DNA of 64,000 nucleotides from NCBI RefSeq assembly GCF_000025625.1, contig NC_013922.1, positions 2,728,001 through 2,792,000 on the forward strand. The letters are read 5' to 3'. This document shows, one piece after another, positions 17,087 to 25,370 of this stretch. The DNA is from Natrialba magadii ATCC 43099. Lineage in GTDB: Archaea; Halobacteriota; Halobacteria; Halobacteriales; Natrialbaceae. Below the pieces are notes generated by a model. The model saw only the letters and a list, made by a program, of their open reading frames with translations, ran no database searches and had not been told where the DNA came from. The translations under genes and the position numbers were made by a program. How positions within the stretch are numbered: position 1 is the first letter of the stretch; every line of letters starts with the position of its first letter.

Positions 17087-17491
17087 ATGGCAACACCAGA
17101 AACCCAGGCGGAAATCGAACAGATACTCGGTCAGGTACCAAGCTGGATGGAAACCATTGCAGCACCTGCAAGCGACCACAGCTGGGGGATCTTCCGAGAC
17201 CTCACGCTCGGCGAGACGGAGCTCTCACCGCGCGAGAAAGGACTCATCGGTGTCGGCGTCGCCGCCGCCATCTCGTGTCCGTACTGCACGCACTTCCACC
17301 GCGAGGAAGCACGGCTGGCCGACGTGAGCGAGGACGAACTCGAGGAGGCCGTCTCACTCGCCAGTTCGACCCGGTACTTCTCGACGACCCTGCACGGCAA
17401 CGAGATCGACATGGACGAGTTCGTCGCCGAGACGGCCGAAACCGTCGACCACCTCAAGGAACAAGAGGCAGCGCCGGCCGGTGCCGACTGA
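17087..17491 (+). CDS. Carboxymuconolactone decarboxylase / AhpD-like protein
   Basis: ATG 17087 (MATPETQAEIEQILGQVP) is chosen because a GGAGGT ribosome-binding site precedes it by about 7 bases; the longer frame upstream is not protein-like. The 134 residues contain the AhpD-type active site SCPYCTHFHREEA with Cys64, Cys67 and His71. Such proteins act as peroxide-linked disulfide reductases or as decarboxylases; the CxxC argues for a redox role. The C-terminus is acidic. Confidence 0.88.
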   Translation: MATPETQAEIEQILGQVPSWMETIAAPASDHSWGIFRDLTLGETELSPREKGLIGVGVAAAISCPYCTHFHREEARLADVSEDELEEAVSLASSTRYFSTTLHGNEIDMDEFVAETAETVDHLKEQEAAPAGAD

Positions 17492-17651
17492 GTCGAGAGA
17501 GTGAGAAAGTGGTGGTCTGTGAGCGAGGAAATTCGAAGGAATTCGAGGCGACTCGAGTACGACCCGATTCAACTGGCGGCTGCACGGGAGGGGCGCCGCC
17601 AGCAGCTTCTTCGGAGAGAGTGGCGGAGAGAAGACACCAGAGCCAAAACAG

Positions 17652-18014
17652 TTACCGCGCGATAAGCACCGGCTCCCGAATCTCGAACGCCGTCTCGAAC
17701 TCCTCTTCACGATCCTGCCGGCGACCGATTCGACGCACCTGCTCCTCGTGTGCCCGCCGAACCGCTGCCGTCTCTCGCTCGGTCAACTCGAGTTCCTCGC
17801 CGAGGTCGTCCCAGTGACCCCATGCGACGAGAAAGGCTTCGTGATCGTCATCGGCGAACACGCGCTCGAACTCGCGGCGGTAGCGTTCGCGTCGGGGTGC
17901 AAGGAGTGTCTGCGCTCGGTCGACGAGGTTGGGAAGGCGCTCCGGCGGGACACTCGCTTTGGCGGCCGTGAGCAGGAGGATCTGACCCTCTATTGGATCA
18001 CCGGGTTCGGTCAT
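17652..18014 (-). CDS. Conserved haloarchaeal hypothetical protein
   Basis: This encodes 120 residues, mostly helical and charged: IEGQILLLTAAKASVPPERL near the start, RRERYRREFERVFADDDHEA in the middle and FETAFEIREPVLIAR at the end. I recognise a haloarchaeal pattern but no named domain or active site. Its ATG directly abuts the TAG of the upstream gene (18015-18401), so the two are almost certainly co-transcribed and probably act together. Confidence 0.72.
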   Translation of the reverse strand: MTEPGDPIEGQILLLTAAKASVPPERLPNLVDRAQTLLAPRRERYRREFERVFADDDHEAFLVAWGHWDDLGEELELTERETAAVRRAHEEQVRRIGRRQDREEEFETAFEIREPVLIAR

Positions 18015-18401
18015 CTAACCACCCGCGCGCATGGCTTTCTGGGCGAAGTCCTCGACGAGCGTCTCGAGTGGGGCAGATTCCTGGCCTTCGAAGACGACCG
18101 TGACCTCGGTTAGCGTGAGCGTCGGCCCGATCTGGACGGACTCTGAAGAGAGCGTCGCTTGCCAGGTGTCACCCACGACGGTTGGCGGTGTGCCGTCGCG
18201 GGGTGCATCGTGGTCGTGGTCGTCGTCGCGTTCGTAGTCGGAATCCACACTGTCGTGATCGGGTGTGCGTGTGGGCGTGGGCGTGGGCGTGGGCGTGGCC
18301 TCGGCTGCCGATTCGACGCGCTCGCCGCCGAGATTTGTCAGGTACCGAATCGCGAGCCGCTCGGAGATTCCCCGAAAGGAGCGTTCGATACGGCGGGTCA
18401 T
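18015..18401 (-). CDS. Conserved haloarchaeal hypothetical protein
   Basis: ATG 18401 gives MTRRIERSFRGISERLAIRY; an in-frame ATG 18 codons upstream is less likely. The N-terminal helix is followed by a low-complexity linker with a TPTPTPTPTRTP run and a His/Asp-rich patch (DDDHDHDAPRD), and then a beta-rich C-terminus ending LVEDFAQKAMRAGG. No domain is recognised. It is first in a two-gene operon with the 120-residue protein. Confidence 0.68.
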   Translation of the reverse strand: MTRRIERSFRGISERLAIRYLTNLGGERVESAAEATPTPTPTPTRTPDHDSVDSDYERDDDHDHDAPRDGTPPTVVGDTWQATLSSESVQIGPTLTLTEVTVVFEGQESAPLETLVEDFAQKAMRAGG

Positions 18402-18467
18402 ACGGACTATGTACTCGCAGAGATCATAAAGGCGCGTCGGCGATCCGCTGTCCACGCCGCTGTCGCA

Positions 18468-18785
18468 TTAGAGTAACGCTCTGAAGCCCACGACCGAAAG
18501 CACACCCGCACAGAGCGCGAGCAGAATGCTCTCGGTGCGCCACATGACGACCAGAACGACGGCTGCGGCACCCCACTCCGCCGGGCCGCCGTTCGCGAGT
18601 TCCGGGCCAAGAACGGCGATCACGATCGCGCCCGGGAGGACGTTCAGCCCGGCCTCGAATCGCTCGCTGAGTTCGAAGCGGCGGACGATCCAGATGCCGC
18701 CGACCTTGGTGAGAACCGTGACGGCAGCCATCGCGAGGACGACGCCGACGACGAGCGGGTCGAGCGAGAGCGCGTCACTGATCAT
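18468..18785 (-). CDS. AzlD-type branched-chain amino acid export subunit
   Basis: This encodes 105 residues with four hydrophobic helices, including VVGVVLAMAAVTVLTKVGG and LNVLPGAIVIAVLGPELA, the latter being the family signature (PxAIxxAxxxP). AzlD pairs with AzlC in an export carrier for branched-chain amino acids and some analogues. Its start overlaps the azlC stop by 11 bases, which supports translational coupling. Confidence 0.88.
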   Translation of the reverse strand: MISDALSLDPLVVGVVLAMAAVTVLTKVGGIWIVRRFELSERFEAGLNVLPGAIVIAVLGPELANGGPAEWGAAAVVLVVMWRTESILLALCAGVLSVVGFRALL

Positions 18786-19716
18786 AGCGAATCACCTCGA
18801 CGGCGGCCGCTGCGAGGCCGCCGAGCAGAATGTACCATCGGCCCGGGACGAGTTCTGCTGCGACGATAGCGACTGCGAGCGCGACGGTCCACGGGACGAG
18901 CGAGGATTTGCCTTCCCAGAGTTCGGCGGCAAGTGCGAGGAAGACGGCCGCGAGAATGAAGTCGAAGCCGTACTCGGTCGGATCGCCGACGACGCCGCCG
19001 GCGACGGCACCAATGACGGTCGCACTCACCCAGAAGAGCCAGACAGCGAATCCGCTACCGAGCAAGAACGCGCCGTATCCGGCCCCTGATCGGAGATTTC
19101 GCATCGTCAGCGCCCAGTTCTCGTCAGCCATGACGAAGAGGCTGCCATACACCTTCGCCGCCGAGAGGTGCTTGAACCACGGCTGGAGCGCTGCGCCCAT
19201 CAGCGAGTATCGAAGGTTGATCGCGAACGTCGTGACGAGCACCGCAGCGATCGGAATCGGATCGGCCCAGAGTTCGACGGCGACGATCTGTGAGGCCCCG
19301 GCGACGACAGTCGCGCTCATCAGCGCGGCTTCGGCGACGCTCAAGCCAGCCTGGTTAGCGAGCACGCCAAAGGCGATGCCGTAGCCGCCGACGCCGAGCG
19401 CGACGGGAAGACAGGTGAGAAAGCCGGTTCGAATGCCTTCCCAGCCGAACGTGACGGTCTCGGGGTCTGGATTCGCGCTGGTGCGTGAGACGTGCCCAGA
19501 ATTCGAGTCTGATTCAGGTTCGGTCCCGGTACCGGGCACCCTCTCGGCCCCGTCATCGGACTCGCGTTCGGCTCTGCTATTGGACTTGCCCTTAGCTCCA
19601 GTAGATTCAGTTTCAGCCACCACACCCGACTCCGCCGCGCACTCGGCCGTCTCGTCAGTTTCCCGTCTAGATCGTTCCTGATCGGAATACGCGTCAGTCT
19701 CCGGGTCTATTTCCAT
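18775..19716 (-). CDS. AzlC-type branched-chain amino acid exporter with acidic N-terminal extension
   Basis: This encodes 313 residues. From about residue 90 (TFGWEGIRTGFLTCLPVALG) the protein is a normal AzlC with the family segments GIAFGVLANQAGLSVAEAAL and SATVVAGASQIVAVELW and about seven membrane helices. The first 88 residues are acidic, Ser/Glu/Pro-rich and probably disordered, which is unusual for AzlC. A later start is not obvious, so the tail may be real. The upstream region 19717-19917 shows no gene. Confidence 0.85.
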   Translation of the reverse strand: MEIDPETDAYSDQERSRRETDETAECAAESGVVAETESTGAKGKSNSRAERESDDGAERVPGTGTEPESDSNSGHVSRTSANPDPETVTFGWEGIRTGFLTCLPVALGVGGYGIAFGVLANQAGLSVAEAALMSATVVAGASQIVAVELWADPIPIAAVLVTTFAINLRYSLMGAALQPWFKHLSAAKVYGSLFVMADENWALTMRNLRSGAGYGAFLLGSGFAVWLFWVSATVIGAVAGGVVGDPTEYGFDFILAAVFLALAAELWEGKSSLVPWTVALAVAIVAAELVPGRWYILLGGLAAAAVEVIRYDQ

Positions 19717-19867
19717 TCGATCACTCTTCGCTCACTCTCGGCGGGCCAACGCGTAAAGTGTTCTCGGAATCGCCGGACGGCGCAGCTGTATATCTTCGGG
19801 AGTTCAACGCAGCCCGCCAAACTGGTGGTCACCGGCACCAGTCTCACACGCATCTACTGCCTCAGTG

Positions 19868-19990
19868 GCTCACCGCACCACCACCAGCACCACCTCAGCC
19901 AATAACCGACCGGTCGCTCACAAGGATGACCCACTGTCACTACCAGCACCACCACCAGCACCACCACCACCAGCACCACCACCCGCTACC
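19868..19990. repeat. ACC/AGC-rich degenerate repeats at the SAMP gene end
   Basis: The plus strand holds two clusters of an accaccaccagcaccacc-type repeat: one around 19873-19893, beyond the stop codon of the ubiquitin-like gene, and one at 19940-19985 within its last codons. In the gene the repeat encodes Gly/Ala residues. This pattern fits expansion by slippage. Confidence 0.6.
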
Positions 19991-20253
19991 GGTGGAAACA
20001 CCGACACAACGTCGCCGTCCTCGAGTACAGTCTCAGCTCCAGCCATGTGCGTCACGTCTCGCCCGTTCTTGAGCACACTCAACTGCGGGCGAATCTCGTC
20101 GGACTCGAGTAGCTGTCCGTCGAGGCCGTCGTACTGCGACTCGAGGTCGGCAAGGACGTCGCCGACAGTTGCATCGTCGTCGACGGTTCGGGTTCGTTCC
20201 TTTTCGCCGACTGCGTCGCGGTACGTCGCAAAGAAGCGGAGTGTGAGTTCCAT
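19918..20253 (-). CDS. Ubiquitin-like SAMP/MoaD protein with C-terminal extension
   Basis: ATG 20253 gives MELTLRFFATYRDAVGEKE, a typical MoaD/ThiS beta-grasp start; upstream in-frame codons add an unlikely leader. LSVLKNGRDVTHMAG and VSVFPPVAGG complete the fold. In haloarchaeal SAMPs and MoaD the protein ends at this Gly-Gly, which is adenylylated and thiocarboxylated or joined to Lys. Here 19 more residues (GAGGGGAGGGAGSDSGSSL) follow, so the diglycine is internal at positions 91-92. The tail coincides with a DNA repeat. Either a protease must trim it or the protein is inactive as a modifier. Confidence 0.82.
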   Translation of the reverse strand: MELTLRFFATYRDAVGEKERTRTVDDDATVGDVLADLESQYDGLDGQLLESDEIRPQLSVLKNGRDVTHMAGAETVLEDGDVVSVFPPVAGGGAGGGGAGGGAGSDSGSSL

Positions 20254-20422
20254 GGTTGCTACTTGAGCGGAGTCGACATAAGTGGGGGTCACGCTGACAC
20301 CCGCGACGGTGGACACGCCGGCGGTTTCGCATCGCAGAAGCGGGAGAGACTCCGCAGCGACGGCGCTGCAGGCACGCAGGTGTCGGCTCAGCGTTTATTC
20401 GCGTTGGTAGAGAAGAACGGGT

Positions 20423-20791
20423 ATGGCTTCTGATCGTGACCAAACGCGGCGACAGCTGCTCGGACTGGCTGGTGCAACGGTGTCGACGATGCTCATCGCT
20501 GGATGTGGCGATACCGAACCCGAAGACGAGAACGGCGAACCGGAAGCCGAGGAGGGGACGGGCAACGGGCAAGATATTGATGATGAAGATGACGACGAGG
20601 ACGAGAACGAGGAGGCAGGGACCGGTGTGGCGGACGACGAGAACGGTGATGAAGAGAATGGTGCCGACGAGGATGCGGACGAAGACAACGGTGATGATAA
20701 CGGCGCTGACGAAGATGATGAGGACGATGGGGGTGCAGACGAAGACGACGGGGACGACGGGGACGACGAAGACGGCGAAGACGACACCTGA
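20423..20791 (+). CDS. Small acidic Tat lipoprotein
   Basis: This encodes 122 residues. MASDRDQTRRQLLGLAGAT is a twin-arginine signal and MLIAGC a lipobox. After the Cys the protein is almost entirely Asp/Glu/Gly/Asn (for example DDEDENEEAGTGVADDENGD), with no hydrophobic core, so it is probably an extended, highly charged surface-anchored chain. Its composition resembles the acidic runs of the two large proteins at 23378 and 25659. No enzymatic role is suggested. Family assignment is not possible. Confidence 0.7.
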   Translation: MASDRDQTRRQLLGLAGATVSTMLIAGCGDTEPEDENGEPEAEEGTGNGQDIDDEDDDEDENEEAGTGVADDENGDEENGADEDADEDNGDDNGADEDDEDDGGADEDDGDDGDDEDGEDDT

Positions 20792-20922
20792 TCGAAACCC
20801 AACACCACTGGCGGACCAGCACAGCCGACAACACCCACCTTTTCAGCCAGTCTGTTGTGATCTGCTACCCGTAATCGCTCAACCCGGGAACTAATCACAG
20901 CCAGCACGCCACAGAATCCGCA

Positions 20923-21849
20923 TCAGTCCGGATCGAACGGCGTAATCGAAATCGACTGTGCAATCGTCGAAATCCGAAGTACTGCAGCCGCGAGCAACGC
21001 AATCGGAAACAGTCCGACGAGAATCGTCCCCGTCACAATCGAAACAGACAGCGACGACAACGTCGCACCACCGTCGTACCCACTGAGGTGAATCAGGGAA
21101 CCGCCGGCCAGCGCAATCGCTGGAAGCCCCGCGTAGACGAGCAACCGCGACAGCCGCGAGAGTTCCTGCTGGATGTACATCGAGAGAAAGTAGTACCGCG
21201 CGATGTCGAGGGACTCGAGTGCGACCACAGTTTTGGCGAGGCGGTCGTCAGTTTCGGCAGGGCTGGGTGCAGTATGGGCCGCCTGAATCGAGTAGATCTC
21301 CTGTACATAGTCGAGGTAGCGGACGGGATAGATGGCGAGGACGACGGTACGGAGACTGTCGTCATCGGTGCCGAGACGCGCTGAAACGCGGTCGGTGTGG
21401 GTCTGTAGGCGCTCCCGAACGGAGAGTAATGACTCCTGAAACGGTGTGTTTGCTGGGACACCAGTGCCGAGGTCGGCGAGTGTCGCGTCGAGATCGGCGA
21501 CCGCGGCTCGGAGGAAACCGGCAGGCGAGAGGGATGCCGACGAGCCGTTCGTTGCGCGATGGTGAAAAGCGAGCGTCTCACGGATCTCACGCTGGAGTTC
21601 GGCTGGTGTACCGAAGTCACGGGAGATGACGAGTTGGTTGATCGAGACGACAACAGTGATGAGTGTTATGTTGCCGGCGACGAGGCTGCTGAGCAGGTAG
21701 TACAGCGGCGACTGATTCTCTCGGACGACGCCGACACCAGCGAAGCCGATGACAAGAGCGAGAACAGCCAGTGTGACGACGGCGACCTGAAGACGGTTCC
21801 CCGTCAGGAGTGCCCAGCGAGCGATCGCATCGCGTGTCTGTCCCGTCAT
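20923..21849 (-). CDS. Haloarchaeal multi-pass membrane protein
   Basis: ATG 21849 (MTGQTRDAIARWALLTGN) is preferred over an upstream ATG ten codons earlier. Two helices near the N-terminus (VAVVTLAVLALVIGFAGVGV and YYLLSSLVAGNITLITVVV) and two near the C-terminus flank a long, mostly helical soluble region (residues about 90-230). No known motif is seen. The layout, with a large central domain between helix pairs, resembles bestrophin-like or sensory membrane proteins only loosely, so the function is left open. Confidence 0.72.
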   Translation of the reverse strand: MTGQTRDAIARWALLTGNRLQVAVVTLAVLALVIGFAGVGVVRENQSPLYYLLSSLVAGNITLITVVVSINQLVISRDFGTPAELQREIRETLAFHHRATNGSSASLSPAGFLRAAVADLDATLADLGTGVPANTPFQESLLSVRERLQTHTDRVSARLGTDDDSLRTVVLAIYPVRYLDYVQEIYSIQAAHTAPSPAETDDRLAKTVVALESLDIARYYFLSMYIQQELSRLSRLLVYAGLPAIALAGGSLIHLSGYDGGATLSSLSVSIVTGTILVGLFPIALLAAAVLRISTIAQSISITPFDPD

Positions 21850-22001
21850 TGGCCAGTCTGACGACCGGCCCAGACGCACAAGTAGGTACGGGTGTCACGG
21901 GCGGGGAGTCAGAGAGTCGACGGTGAGACAGCGGTGAGTCAGAACAGTGAGTGACAGACGAGTCCGTCTGTGAAAGTGCCTGAAACTCGTCAGGAGCTCG
22001 T

Positions 22002-22277
22002 TCAGACGTCGACGTACTGGTTGACCCACTCCTGACGGCGTTGCAAAATCCGTCGTCCTTTCGGTGTCAATGCGTAGTAGTTCGTCCGGCGGTCGAGTTG
22101 CCCTTTCTCGACGAGCTGTTTCTCGACGAGTGTATCGAGATTCGGATACAGCCGTCCGTGAGTGACCGGCTGGTCGATATATCGATTGATATCGTCGAGA
22201 ATCTGCTGGCCCGACGGTCGATCCTTCCCTGCGATTACGTACAGCAAATCACGCTGGAATCCGGTTAACTGATCCAT
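22002..22277 (-). CDS. PadR-like winged-helix transcription regulator
   Basis: This encodes 91 residues. DLLYVIAGKDRPSGQQILDD, then YIDQPVTHGRLYPNLDTLVEK and DRRTNYYALTPKGRRILQRR form a compact winged helix of the PadR type common in haloarchaea. It would bind DNA as a dimer; no C-terminal dimerisation domain is present beyond the core. It is divergent from the Nudix gene, so the space between them (22278-22465) may hold its operator. Confidence 0.85.
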   Translation of the reverse strand: MDQLTGFQRDLLYVIAGKDRPSGQQILDDINRYIDQPVTHGRLYPNLDTLVEKQLVEKGQLDRRTNYYALTPKGRRILQRRQEWVNQYVDV

Positions 22278-22465
22278 GGATCATCCTCTGAATTGCAACC
22301 TTCATCCATTCGTGGCTTTGTTATAGAGTCTGTACGACCGCTGAGGGCGGCAGAACGGACCGCATAGTCCATCCACCCGTCGATTTAGCCGGTGATGGAT
22401 TTGAGTTGGATATCGTCACCCACCGTGACGCCGCGTTTTTGACAGACTGCGCCGTACCGGTCGGT

Positions 22466-23020
22466 ATGCCGACCGATCCGCTTGCCTGGGAAACCACCGA
22501 TCGAGAGGTAGCATACACCTGTCCGGGCTTCGATATCGTTAACGAGTCCGTTCGATTGCCCGACGGCACCGAAACCGACTTCGATTATCTCTCCGAACCG
22601 TCGAGCGTCTGCATCCTCCCGTTCACACCCGACGGCGACGTCGTCTGCATCGACGAGTGGCGACAGGCTGTCGCCCGTGTCAATCGTGGCCTCCCCGTCG
22701 GCGGCACCGAACCCGACGACACCGACCTCGAAGCCGCTGCCCGCCGCGAACTCCGCGAGGAAACCGGCTACGAGGCCGACCGCATGGAACCGCTCGTCAC
22801 GGTCGAACCCGCCAATGGCATCGCCGACTCCGTGTTGCACGTCTTCGTCGCCGAGGACTGTCAACCAACGGCTGAACAGGAACTCGACCACAACGAAAGC
22901 ATCCGCGTCGAACCGGTCGCCTTCGAGACGGTACTCGAGTCCCTGCTGGCTGGCGACATTCGAGATGGCCGGCTGGCGCTTGCGCTGTCGTACTATCAGC
23001 TTCAGGAGGAAACTGAGTAG
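22466..23020 (+). CDS. Nudix hydrolase (ADP-ribose pyrophosphatase-like)
   Basis: ATG 22466 (MPTDPLAWETTDREVAYTCP) gives 184 residues and matches the usual start of this haloarchaeal family; a TTG 20 codons earlier is less likely. The Nudix helix is LEAAARRELREETGYEAD (core REXXEEXG). FDYLSEPSSVCILPF and VVCIDEWRQAV resemble ADP-ribose pyrophosphatases. It likely hydrolyses a nucleoside diphosphate linked to another moiety, with Mg2+. Confidence 0.85.
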   Translation: MPTDPLAWETTDREVAYTCPGFDIVNESVRLPDGTETDFDYLSEPSSVCILPFTPDGDVVCIDEWRQAVARVNRGLPVGGTEPDDTDLEAAARRELREETGYEADRMEPLVTVEPANGIADSVLHVFVAEDCQPTAEQELDHNESIRVEPVAFETVLESLLAGDIRDGRLALALSYYQLQEETE

Positions 23021-23377
23021 CGTGAGCAGCGGGCACAGCGTGGTCGTGGGCGACGGGCAGTACAATACTACCCGCCCTCAGTGCAAGAGACTGCAAGACT
23101 GACTGCCGTCGGCCGGCGATTGTAGCCTAGCCTACTGTGGCGATCGCTTCGTGTGAGGGCTACGTGCGCCGTCGCCGTCGCTACTGTATGAGTCTGTTTT
23201 GGGTGTGGTGAGAGGACAGTACAGTAGCGGATACGTGATGCCGGTGTGGCGCGTGATGCGCGAAAAAATACTAACTCAGGACCGGGCGTGCCGATGGCAC
23301 GCCGGTGCCGAATGGGTGCAGGGACGCGTCGGTGCGTTTGCGTTCAGCGGCTCCTGGATGGGAGCTGCGGCGTCAGC
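23021..23377. other. Intergenic region between convergent genes
   Basis: This 357-bp stretch separates the Nudix gene from the large acidic-protein gene, whose ends face each other. It holds the hairpin and T-tract described at 23263-23303. No coding frame with normal composition is seen on either strand. Confidence 0.5.
23263..23303 (-). terminator. Possible terminator of the 520-residue acidic gene
   Basis: Arms GGCGTGCC (23285-23292) and GGCACGCC (23296-23303) form a perfect 8-bp stem with a 3-base loop. In the minus-strand direction this is followed about 16 bases later by a run of six T (complement of 23263-23268). It lies about 75 bases after the stop codon at 23378. Haloarchaeal termination relies mainly on T-tracts, so the stem may be incidental. 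Confidence 0.45.
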
Positions 23378-24940
23378 TTAGCCCAGGATCGCGATGGAGT
23401 TCTGGTCGTCGTTATCGTCGTCCATCCCATCGTCATCGTTCATCTCATCGTCGTCGTCCATCTCGTCATCGTCCATCTCGTCATCGTCCATCTCGTCATC
23501 GTCCATCTCGTCATCGTCGGTCACGTCCTCGAGGTCGGACGCGTCACCGAGCGTGACGGTTTCTGCGGTTGCGTCACCGATCGAAATCGAGGATGCGCTC
23601 GCGTGCGAGACGGTCTCCTCATCGTTCATGTCGTTTTCGTCGTCAGCGACATCGTTCTCGTCATCTGCGTCATCCTCGTGGTTTTCGTCGTCGACGCCGT
23701 TATCGTCATCGGCCATCTCGTCGTCCTCGTCATCGACGCCGTTTTCGTCGTCATCGACGCCGTTGTCCTCATCGTCGACACCGTTGTCTTCGTCATCTAC
23801 TTCGGTGTCGTCGGTCTCGTCATCGTCGGCTTCCTCGAGTGACTCGACCGTCATCGAGTCGATGGTGACCTCGTCAACATCGAACTGCTCGATGGTCAGG
23901 TGCTCGAGTTCCTCACCGTTTGCGTCGTCTTCGTCGTCAACGACGCCATCGTCATTCTCTTCGTTTTCGTCGTCGACGCCGTTATCGTCGTCAGCGGCGT
24001 CGTCGTCAGCGGCGTCGTCGTCAGCGGCATCGTCGTTATCATCGACGCCGTTGTCCTCGTCATCTGCCTCGTCGTTCTCGTCGTCATCGTTGAAGAGGCC
24101 CTCGAAGAAGTCACCGACCTGGTCGAGGATACCGTCGTCATCCTCGATCTCCAGGTTGTCGATCGTCATCTCATCGACATCCATGGTCTCGATGGTGAGT
24201 TCGTGGACGGTTAGCTCGTCAGCGTCCTCATCGAAGAGGTCGAACTCGTCGTCAGTGGCCTCGTCGTCGTCAGCCATGTCGTCGTTGTCATCGACGCCGT
24301 TGTCGTCATTGTCGACACCGTTGTCCTCATCGTCCGCGTTGGTGTCGTCGTTGTCGTCGACGCCGTTGTCAGCGTCATCGTTTTCGTCGTCGACGCCGTT
24401 CTCGTCGTCGGCGTCAGCCTCGTCGTCCATTTCCGCATCATCCATCTCATCGTCATCGAGTTCGAGGTCCTCGATCGAGACGTCCTCGAGTTCGAGGTGC
24501 TCGATCTCGATGTCAGAGATCATGACGGACTCAGCGTCGTCATTGTCGTCGACGCCGTTGTCAGCGTCATCGACACCGTTGTCAGTATCGTCCGCGTTGG
24601 CGTCGTCGTTGTCATCGACGCCGTTCTCGTCGTCAGCGACGTCGTCGTTATCGTCGACGCCGTTGTCCTCGTCATCTGCTTCGTCGTTATCGTCCAGTTC
24701 CTCTTCAAGCTCCTCGTCGTCAACGTCGAACTGGTCGACGTTCAGTTCCTCGATAGTGGCGTTCTCGATCGTGACGTTGTCAAGATCGAGTGTGTCTACC
24801 TGTACGTCCTCGAGTGTTGCGCTCATGTCTCCGGTGTCGTCTGCGGCAGGTGCTGTCGCGCCTGCGAGGGCAGGACCCCCCGAGAGGGCGACCAGCAGTG
24901 CAACGAAGACGACTCCGATCTGTTGTGGTCGTGAAACCAT
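23378..24940 (-). CDS. Large exported acidic repeat protein, copy 1
   Basis: ATG 24940 (MVSRPQQIGVVFVALLVALS) is chosen because it aligns with the start of the paralogue at 28106; the protein has about 520 residues. A signal peptide ends near ALAGA. The mature chain alternates two element types. One is a run of five-residue strands such as VTIENATIEELNVDQFDVDD, resembling pentapeptide beta-helix coils with Ile/Val at the centre. The other is long acidic linkers built from DEDNGVDDNDD-like units. At least five strand blocks are seen. No anchor such as PGF-CTERM is visible; the end is NSIAILG. Possible roles are cation binding, adhesion or surface coating; none is demonstrated. Confidence 0.75.
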   Translation of the reverse strand: MVSRPQQIGVVFVALLVALSGGPALAGATAPAADDTGDMSATLEDVQVDTLDLDNVTIENATIEELNVDQFDVDDEELEEELDDNDEADDEDNGVDDNDDVADDENGVDDNDDANADDTDNGVDDADNGVDDNDDAESVMISDIEIEHLELEDVSIEDLELDDDEMDDAEMDDEADADDENGVDDENDDADNGVDDNDDTNADDEDNGVDNDDNGVDDNDDMADDDEATDDEFDLFDEDADELTVHELTIETMDVDEMTIDNLEIEDDDGILDQVGDFFEGLFNDDDENDEADDEDNGVDDNDDAADDDAADDDAADDDNGVDDENEENDDGVVDDEDDANGEELEHLTIEQFDVDEVTIDSMTVESLEEADDDETDDTEVDDEDNGVDDEDNGVDDDENGVDDEDDEMADDDNGVDDENHEDDADDENDVADDENDMNDEETVSHASASSISIGDATAETVTLGDASDLEDVTDDDEMDDDEMDDDEMDDDEMDDDDEMNDDDGMDDDNDDQNSIAILG

Positions 24941-25050
24941 GCGGACTGACATACCCCCTACTATTGGCTAAAACGAGCCGACTGTTACAGGCTTATCGCA
25001 GCGAAAAGTCCAGTTAGAATTCGTGCAAGAGTCGCTAATCACTCGTTCAT
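24941..25050 (-). promoter_or_regulatory. Promoter region of acidic protein copy 1, conserved with copy 2
   Basis: Blocks such as ggctaaaac-agc-gactgtt and gttagaa----tgcaa--gtcgctaat are shared with the region upstream of copy 2 (28107-28215). On the minus strand GTTTTAGCC lies about 30 bases before the ATG in both genes and may serve as the TATA-like element. Conservation beyond the coding sequence suggests duplication of the whole unit and similar regulation. Confidence 0.55.
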
Positions 25051-25284
25051 TATCTCAGGTTTCGAGTACGTTTTCGGCGACGATTTCGGGCACCCGTTTG
25101 AACTGAATTGCGTTTGTGCCTGCGGCTGCCACTTGATTATCGGAAGCACTCATTTACCGCCGCTCAGTACATGTCCGATGACTGTACTCAACCCATGAAC
25201 GACACGAGCACGGATTGTTCCAGTGGTGGCGTGGACTCGAGTAGAGCGAGTCAGTCGGCCGGCTCGCGGACAGCCAGCGCAGGA

Positions 25285-25370
25285 CTATAGTAGCCACTGC
25301 AAGTCACTGCACACCTGATCGCCAGCCTGCTCGGCGATCAGTGTGTAACTAGTTGCAGTTGTTACTATAG
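25285..25370 (+). repeat. 86-bp hairpin repeat, copy A
   Basis: It begins CTATAGTAGCCACTGCAAG and ends GTTGTTACTATAG, so the two halves are imperfect inverted copies that can fold into a long hairpin with a short loop around GCCTGCTC. The reverse complement occurs at 44891-44976 with only about two differences over 86 bases. No open frame is present. This looks like a small non-autonomous mobile or palindromic repeat. Confidence 0.85.

Noticed and set aside
19758-20072. His-rich frame (HHHQHHHHQHHH)
   Set aside because: Read-through of the DNA repeat on the strand opposite the SAMP gene; no other support.
23394-24971. Ser-rich 525-residue plus-strand frame
   Set aside because: It is the antisense of the acidic gene; Asp codons read backwards give Ser/Val/Arg runs. 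The minus strand has the signal peptide.
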